Below, in pieces: positions 39,306 to 43,938 of a stretch of 43,938 nt of DNA; the stretch's first letter is position 1, and each line of letters starts with the position of its first letter. The notes under the pieces are model-generated. The model did not search any database. It was not told the DNA's origin and worked only from the letters and a program-made list of their open reading frames with translations. Location: positions 1 through 43,938 of the IMG/VR virus record IMGVR_UViG_3300036862_000033; one strand, given 5' to 3'. Origin of the DNA: a virus. Both the position numbers and the translations under genes were made by a program.

Positions 39306-39882
39306 GCTGGCCAATGTGTTCAATCTCCTTCGAGAGATCGTGATCGATGTAAATCTCGTAGCCGGCCGCACGGAGACCCCGGCAGAACATCACGTCTTCC
39401 CCGATGTCGCCGCCCCACTCGTTGAGCCCGTGCCGGAACCACGGCCGACCGAGGCCCGTCACGACGTCCGTCTGCATCAACATGGCGCCCATGCCGACAT
39501 ACTCGACAGCTTCCAGCCCAGTGGATCGCTCCGTCGTCTCCACCCGCGTGTCGCCCCGGAAGGCCGTGAATAGCCCGGAGGCTTGCCGCACGCGGTAGTT
39601 GCACGCCACGATCGGTTGCTCGTGCATCGCTAATAGGACAGCCAACTCCCGCGGCACGCGCATGTCCGTATCGAGCCAGAGAATGTGCGTGGCGCCTTGC
39701 TTGATCGACGCCTCGAGGAACCATTCCCGGCCGACGTGGATGTACGTGGACGCCACGAAATCGAACGTGACGTCCTTTCCCCACGGCCCCATCTCGCGGG
39801 TGTACGCGAACAGGTGCGCCGCTGAGACGGCGAAGGCGGCCGGCACGCCATCGCGTGTCGGCCCCCCAATCGCGAGCCGCAT
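39265..39882 (-). CDS. Glycosyltransferase (GT-A fold)
   Basis: A 205-residue protein starting MRLAIGGPTRDGVPAAFAVS, with the DxD motif in ILWLDTDMRVP, then PIVACNYRVRQASGLFTAF, YVGMGAMLMQTDVVTGLG and DIGEDVMFCRGLRAAGYE. Family members transfer a sugar from a nucleotide donor. The start follows the capsid stop by one base (TAGGATG), so it is translated with the capsid protein, suggesting the capsid or a head protein as acceptor. Donor unknown. Confidence 0.86.
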   Translation of the reverse strand: MRLAIGGPTRDGVPAAFAVSAAHLFAYTREMGPWGKDVTFDFVASTYIHVGREWFLEASIKQGATHILWLDTDMRVPRELAVLLAMHEQPIVACNYRVRQASGLFTAFRGDTRVETTERSTGLEAVEYVGMGAMLMQTDVVTGLGRPWFRHGLNEWGGDIGEDVMFCRGLRAAGYEIYIDHDLSKEIEHIGQHAYRTIQAEGVSA

Positions 39883-39883
39883 C

Positions 39884-41803
39884 CTAGGTGCCGATGTACG
39901 CGGCGGCGGTGATGTAGCGCACAGCCGCGGTTCTGGCACGAATCCACGTGATCATTCGCTCGGCCTTGAGCCCGATCAAATTCCGTTGCCACAGCGACAG
40001 ATAGACGGTCGTCGCGTCCACGGTGTCGGTCGGCGCCGAATCCATCTGTACGCTCGCTTCGCGCGACACGTCAATCCGTACGCCGCCTTCATCGGCGAAC
40101 AGAATCGACGGGGCGTGGACGAGGATCACGCGAGTCGAGACGTTGTTGCTGACAATGACCGGCATCCCGAACAGGGTTCCACCCTGCGCCGTCATCCCCG
40201 GGAAGAGCGGCTGTCCAAGCGCGTTCATCGAGATCGAGAGCCCGAACGCGTTGGAGTCGTTCATCAGCCAGACACTGCCGTCGAGGGGAATGTTGGCCGC
40301 CGTAAAGACCGCGATGGACGCCGCCAAATCCGCCTTGGCGGCCGCCGCCGTCACGCCACTGGCCGCCGCGGTCGAGGCGCCGTTCGTGATCGAGGCCGGC
40401 GACACGTTCGCGGCCACCGCCACCGCGGGATCGTTGAACTGCACGTCCAGGAAGGCGCCCATGCCGGCGATCATTTCCTCCCGCACGAGGTTTTCCGCCG
40501 ACGGGGACGACAGAGTCGCCAATTCTTCCGAGATCACGATGATGCCCGCCGCCTTCGCGAACGGGACGGTCACCGTCGCATAGTCGGCCTTCGTCACCGG
40601 CTTCGGTTTGTTCTGGCCGACCCAGCCGTACGTCCCGCCCGTGGTCTGCGTCGGCACGGAGACGTTGAACGGCACCTGGCGGAGTCCGGGAATGCGCCCG
40701 AGCAGCGTGCGCGGGCGAAGCAGCTCGAGGAATTCGTTCAGCGGCTGCGTCACGACGAGCGGTCCCGCCCACGTGGCGTCCGTGGTCGTGCCGGCCGCAA
40801 CGGCGGCCTTGGTCCGCCACATGTGCTGCACCATCTCTTCGACTTCGGGCGTGGAATCCTTCCACTGCTTTGCGAACTGCAGCGTCTGGTACGAGTCCCC
40901 ATGGCCCGCGGCCATCGCCATGCACATCCGCGCGAAGGCCGTCCCCTTCGGGACGTTGGCCTTGACGGTGATCACCGGATGCGACACGGCCCCGCGCAAA
41001 TCGCTGGCCGCGAGGCCGGTGGCGGTGTTCGTGATCGGCGTGGCCTTGGTCACGCTCATGCGTTCCATGTCGCGGAGGTCCACGAGCTCGGCGTCGATGG
41101 CCTTGAGTCCGAGCTTCAGCGTGTCGAATTCTTCGCGCTGGGCGGCGTCCTTCGTGTTGCCCTCCGCCGTCGCAGCGTTTTGGATTTCCGTCATGCGCGC
41201 GAAATCGGCCGCGCGCTTGTTTTCGAGGCCGGTGATCTGTTCCTGAATCGTCATGGTGCGGGGCGCGTCCTTACGCGCGCGGACAACGGGAAGTGAGCCC
41301 GTAGCGCCGGGCGAATGAAGGCCGGACGCGGCCAAATCGTTCGATTTGATGCTGGTGATCGTGGCTTCCGCATTCATCGGAAGCGTGACGGCGGACAACT
41401 CACCCCAGATCCACTTCAGGACACGCGTGAACCGCGTGCCCTTGATGGGCTCCGAGGCCAACTCTTTCCAGCCGATGCTGAGACCCCGCACGAGCGGAGG
41501 GGTCGCCGTGAAGGCGGACCACGCTTCGTCGACGAGAGTCTTCAAACGCCCTGGCTTGGTGACCGTCGAGACGCGGGCCTTGATGTAGATGCCGTCAGGC
41601 CGCACATCCGCCGCGAACACTTCCCCGATGGGGTCCATGGCGTTGTGAAACCAGAGGAAGGGGATGGGGAGGACGTATTGCGCACCAGCCGGATCCATTG
41701 CATCGCCGCCGCGATCGACGGCAGGCGTCGACGCAACGCCTTCGATGATGCGCTGCTCCGCGTCGATCGCTTTGATTTCGAACGTCGAATAGGCGCGGTC
41801 CAC
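39884..41803 (-). CDS. Prohead protease fused to HK97-type major capsid protein
   Basis: A 639-residue fusion from a GTG. Residues 1-155: S78-type protease with FLWFHNAMDPIG (catalytic His53), VRGLSIGWK (Ser109) and LSAVTLPMNAEA. Residues 184-265: coiled-coil delta scaffold (MTIQEQITGLENKRAADFAR). Residues 285-639: capsid domain (PLVVTQPLNEFLELLRPRTL, NAFGLSISMNALGQPLFPG, SREASVQMDSAPTDTVDA). The protease would free itself by cleavage; an internal ATG at residue 184 (41254) could give extra unfused capsid protein. Confidence 0.94.
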   Translation of the reverse strand: MDRAYSTFEIKAIDAEQRIIEGVASTPAVDRGGDAMDPAGAQYVLPIPFLWFHNAMDPIGEVFAADVRPDGIYIKARVSTVTKPGRLKTLVDEAWSAFTATPPLVRGLSIGWKELASEPIKGTRFTRVLKWIWGELSAVTLPMNAEATITSIKSNDLAASGLHSPGATGSLPVVRARKDAPRTMTIQEQITGLENKRAADFARMTEIQNAATAEGNTKDAAQREEFDTLKLGLKAIDAELVDLRDMERMSVTKATPITNTATGLAASDLRGAVSHPVITVKANVPKGTAFARMCMAMAAGHGDSYQTLQFAKQWKDSTPEVEEMVQHMWRTKAAVAAGTTTDATWAGPLVVTQPLNEFLELLRPRTLLGRIPGLRQVPFNVSVPTQTTGGTYGWVGQNKPKPVTKADYATVTVPFAKAAGIIVISEELATLSSPSAENLVREEMIAGMGAFLDVQFNDPAVAVAANVSPASITNGASTAAASGVTAAAAKADLAASIAVFTAANIPLDGSVWLMNDSNAFGLSISMNALGQPLFPGMTAQGGTLFGMPVIVSNNVSTRVILVHAPSILFADEGGVRIDVSREASVQMDSAPTDTVDATTVYLSLWQRNLIGLKAERMITWIRARTAAVRYITAAAYIGT

Positions 41804-41806
41804 GGC

Positions 41807-41824
41807 GCCTCTAGCCTGAGAGGC
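41807..41824 (-). promoter_or_regulatory. Hairpin that pairs the capsid ribosome-binding site
   Basis: On the coding strand GCCTCT-CAGGCT-AGAGGC forms a perfect 6-bp stem whose 3' arm AGAGGC contains the Shine-Dalgarno (GAGG), four bases before the GTG at 41803. Folding would hide it, so capsid synthesis may be controlled by translation of the upstream RHH gene or by RNA structure. Confidence 0.5.
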
Positions 41825-41851
41825 TTGGGGCGGGATGCCTAGTTTGGGTTT

Positions 41852-42040
41852 CTAAACTCCGCGCTCGTCCGTGAGGAGGCGTTTCAGTCCACGCCGGATG
41901 ACGTCCTGAATGGACTCCCGGTGGACTTTGGCGAGCCGTTCCGCACGGTCAAAGTCCATCGCCGCGAGCTTCAGATGCACGGCGGCCGAAGGGGCCTGCG
42001 CGTTGGCGTCGAGCGGGGGACGGCCTGGGGGTCGCTTCAT
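41852..42040 (-). CDS. AT-hook plus ribbon-helix-helix protein
   Basis: A 62-residue protein: KRPPGRPPLD (AT-hook-like), then SAAVHLKLAAMDFDRAERLA and ESIQDVIRRGLKRLLTDERG, a ribbon-helix-helix fold. ATG overlaps the upstream TGA. Probably a DNA-binding regulator of the late genes, or a small terminase-like DNA recogniser; position between terminase and capsid allows both. Confidence 0.75.
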   Translation of the reverse strand: MKRPPGRPPLDANAQAPSAAVHLKLAAMDFDRAERLAKVHRESIQDVIRRGLKRLLTDERGV

Positions 42041-42180
42041 CGTGTTCGCAACCCCCGCAGGAGCGCCAGTAGGAGCCGCCACCGAACGTACGCGACAGCC
42101 ACAATCACAAGTGCCACGAGGATGCGGAGTTCCGCAGCCACGTACCAACACACCGCTCGCGCTATTGCGATCGATCTCAT
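42037..42180 (-). CDS. 47-residue membrane peptide
   Basis: MRSIAIARAVCWYVAAELRI continues into a hydrophobic helix LVALVIVAVAYVRWRLLLAL and a basic end. Overlaps both neighbours by ATGA. One or two membrane helices. Function unknown; a second small membrane protein of the head operon (see 34072). Confidence 0.6.
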   Translation of the reverse strand: MRSIAIARAVCWYVAAELRILVALVIVAVAYVRWRLLLALLRGLRTR

Positions 42181-43058
42181 CGACTGACCTGATACACCGT
42201 GTGCGTCGGGACTCTGAGCGGCTTGTCGGCTGGACCCTTGACGAAGGGCAGGATGTAGATCAGCTTGCGTTCGTCTTTGTATGGTTGATTCCGCCAATGC
42301 CCATTCACAATCCACCGACAGGACCAATCCACAGGCTCGCCCTCACTGGTTGTGGGCAGACGCGGCGGTGTTTCCGCCCGACGAAGTTGAATGACCTTGA
42401 CCTCTGATGCGACCGGTACGTCGTGCTCACGCGCCAGCTGTTTGCGGCGGTGCCGCTCGATATGGCCACTCGTCCATGTCACTATCCGCTGCCGGAGCCA
42501 CGCACGGGCGGCGACGTAGAAGGCGCATGGATCGCGCATACCTTCTGAGTGAACCACCGTCTCGGTGATCGCTCCATCAGCGCCGACACCAGCAACGCGC
42601 CGCTCGAGCTGACTCTCGCGAGCCACCATGTCCCCAATGGACTCGTCATGTCGCCAAAGCAAATCCGCCAGAAATAACGGCGTGGGACGGCCGTCGAGTT
42701 TATCCACACCGAAGACATGGCCCCACAAGCCTTCCTCCTCGACGTGCCACAACAACGCCTGCATCCCTTCGTGTGGCGGCTGATCGAACCACCACCATTG
42801 AGCAGTTCCCTGTACTACGCTCGCGTCGTACCGCGAATCACTGGGAATCGTCTTAGCCGCGAACGAGACCGCGCTTGAGGTATCGCCGCTCCAGGCGTAC
42901 GGCTCAGCGTGTTTTAGCGCACGGATCAACCGCTGGATCGGCGTGCGGTAGTCTCCTCGTTGGGCTTCGTTTCTGTCGATACGACCCAGCCCTCGGTTAG
43001 CTTCCGTCAATGCTGCGAACTGCATCTCCAACGCCGTCATCCACGGTCGATCAGTCAT
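42177..43058 (-). CDS. Conserved phage protein downstream of terminase, unknown
   Basis: A 293-residue protein; ATG at 43058 overlaps the upstream TGA (ATGA), though the frame is open further upstream. The middle is helical and Trp-rich (SVVQGTAQWWWFDQPPHEGM). The C-terminus has the pattern VNGHWRNQPYKDERKLIYIL then PFVKGPADKPL, a small domain that I recall from actinobacterial and phage proteins. It may be a replication- or packaging-linked protein; no enzyme motif is clear. Confidence 0.68.
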   Translation of the reverse strand: MTDRPWMTALEMQFAALTEANRGLGRIDRNEAQRGDYRTPIQRLIRALKHAEPYAWSGDTSSAVSFAAKTIPSDSRYDASVVQGTAQWWWFDQPPHEGMQALLWHVEEEGLWGHVFGVDKLDGRPTPLFLADLLWRHDESIGDMVARESQLERRVAGVGADGAITETVVHSEGMRDPCAFYVAARAWLRQRIVTWTSGHIERHRRKQLAREHDVPVASEVKVIQLRRAETPPRLPTTSEGEPVDWSCRWIVNGHWRNQPYKDERKLIYILPFVKGPADKPLRVPTHTVYQVSR

Positions 43059-43279
43059 GCCGCCCGCCTCCGAAAGGCGTACACCTTGTCTCGACGCTTC
43101 CGCTGCGTCAGATAGCGATCCCGACACCCGCGCATCGCGATCCGGTGCCGCGCCCCCTCGTGCCGCACCCGAAACTCCACGCGATGCACCAAGCCGCAAT
43201 CACAGCAGGCCAGAAAGGTGCGCTTCCGTCCATGCCCGGTCGTGAACCATTCTCCAGAGGCCATCGTGCGGAAGGTCAC
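43055..43279 (-). CDS. Small CxxC protein, paralogue of 6418-6621
   Basis: A 74-residue protein: SGEWFTTGHGRKRTFLACCD, CGLVHRVEFRVRHEG, then a basic end (YLTQRKRRDKVYAFRRR). The ACCDCGLVH core matches the early-region paralogue. The ATG overlaps the terminase stop (ATGA). A packaging accessory is possible by position. Confidence 0.78.
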   Translation of the reverse strand: MTFRTMASGEWFTTGHGRKRTFLACCDCGLVHRVEFRVRHEGARHRIAMRGCRDRYLTQRKRRDKVYAFRRRAA

Positions 43280-43938
43280 CGCGCACCGCCGAGCACGATC
43301 ATCTGATAGCCCGGCTCCCGCACGTTTAACACGCCAGCCGCAATCGCATCGGTCCGCGCTTCCCAGCTCAGAACTGCGGCCATGGCACCGTCGATCTTGT
43401 GCGGTGAATCTGGCCGGTCCTTCCGAATCAGCCAGAGTGCACGCCCGTCCTCGTCCCGCTGCGGCAGTTCGTGCTTTCGGGAGTTCCCAATGTGCCGTGT
43501 AAGTCGCTTATCGCCATCGTGGCTAATGAGCCCTTCCTTGATGGCCGTATCGAAACTCTCGAGCGCCGCCGTCATCGGCTTCCGCCGGTTCGTCCACCAC
43601 TCGATGACGTGCTCTTTGCCAAGGTCCGGATCGCCCGCCCACTGCGCAAGCCACGCCTGCCAGTATGGGGGGTCTGCGTAGAGCCGCCAGACGTTGTATT
43701 CCGCAAAGAGCGCGCGCACGGCGGCGTCCACCTCAAGGACTGGCACCTGCCACGGGGGATCTCGCTTCTCGCCGCCTAGCGGGCATTCCCAGAGGCCGGC
43801 GACCCACTGATACCCCGTCTCGATATGCGTGGCGATGAGCGCCGCCGAGTCATGGAACTGTGCGCCGTCGAACCCCAGCGTGATGGCGTCACCTGGCACG
43901 ACTGGATTGTCTGGTTCGGCGAGCACCTTCCATCGATC
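43276..43938 (-). CDS. terL: Terminase large subunit, nuclease domain (5' end outside window)
   Basis: The visible 220 codons hold the RNase H-like nuclease: ITLGFDGAQFHDSAALIATH with the first catalytic Asp (FDG), VWRLYADPPYWQAWLAQW with the second, and HKIDGAMAAVLSWEARTDAI with the third. The ATPase motor domain would precede it beyond the edge at 43938, in frame with the codons DRWKVLAEP. The nuclease cuts concatemeric DNA during packaging into the portal. Confidence 0.9.
   Translation of the reverse strand, partial: DRWKVLAEPDNPVVPGDAITLGFDGAQFHDSAALIATHIETGYQWVAGLWECPLGGEKRDPPWQVPVLEVDAAVRALFAEYNVWRLYADPPYWQAWLAQWAGDPDLGKEHVIEWWTNRRKPMTAALESFDTAIKEGLISHDGDKRLTRHIGNSRKHELPQRDEDGRALWLIRKDRPDSPHKIDGAMAAVLSWEARTDAIAAGVLNVREPGYQMIVLGGAR

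Noticed and set aside
39599-41296. A 565-codon plus-strand frame opposite the capsid gene.
   Set aside because: It is Arg/His/Gly-rich, without motifs, and lies antisense to a clear capsid gene; typical shadow of G+C-rich coding DNA. Similar long antisense frames at 528-1658, 20000-21061 and 35886-36929 were rejected for the same reason.
1-43938. Window as a closed circle: joining the ends puts the ATG at positions 3-1 in frame with the terminase fragment.
   Set aside because: The resulting 222-residue protein would lack the ATPase domain required of a large terminase, and no separate ATPase is seen. An in-frame join has a one-in-three chance, so an assembly edge inside the terminase is more likely.

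Overview
This window looks like most of the genome of a long-tailed, non-contractile (siphovirus-type) double-stranded DNA phage of a G+C-rich, probably Gram-negative host. The head genes follow the HK97 plan: terminase, a prohead protease fused to the major capsid protein, portal, head-tail connectors, tail tube, gpG/gpGT with a frameshift, and tape measure. A lipobox, Sec signal peptides and a coiled-coil membrane protein beside the holin/lysozyme genes fit a diderm host. One secreted protein (19199-19621) resembles small exported proteins I associate with Acidobacteriota, so a soil or sediment acidobacterium is possible but unproven.

Layout in the direction of the main (minus-strand) transcription. 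From 16660 down to about 5716 runs the early operon: an XRE regulator, many tiny zinc-ribbon or unknown proteins, ERF annealing protein with a YqaJ-type exonuclease, NinB-like and HNH proteins, an N6-adenine methyltransferase overlapping a PD-(D/E)XK protein, a replication-organiser-like protein, a VRR-NUC protein and an excisionase-like helix-turn-helix protein. From 5624 to the left edge are six beta-rich virion or appendage genes, including a repeat-built fibre with a LamG domain. The right edge starts inside the terminase large subunit and continues leftward through capsid, portal, connectors, tail tube, tape measure, tail hub and a lysis cassette, to about 21259.

Plus-strand genes are few. 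They are the second half of the regulatory switch (16747), a small cargo region (17649-19074) with a ribbon-helix-helix/lipoprotein fusion, a possibly leaderless gene at 20836, an HNH endonuclease inserted antisense in the late operon (37166), and two tRNA or tRNA-like elements (21611 and 23861). The minus-strand genes at 19199 and 19658 (a secreted protein and a probable beta-propeller) also look like accessory cargo.

Genes are packed very tightly, mostly with ATGA, GTGA, TTGA, TGATG or TAATG overlaps, and I used these to choose many starts. Divergent regulators and an excisionase-like protein suggest a temperate ancestry, but no integrase is visible, and the ATPase half of the terminase is outside the window. 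The most unusual points are two glycosyltransferase/methyltransferase cassettes next to the capsid and tail-tube genes, a degenerate class II tRNA whose best fold shows an ochre-suppressor anticodon, zero-gap in-frame stop|ATG junctions in the late operon, and apparently leaderless starts at the switch and at 20836.
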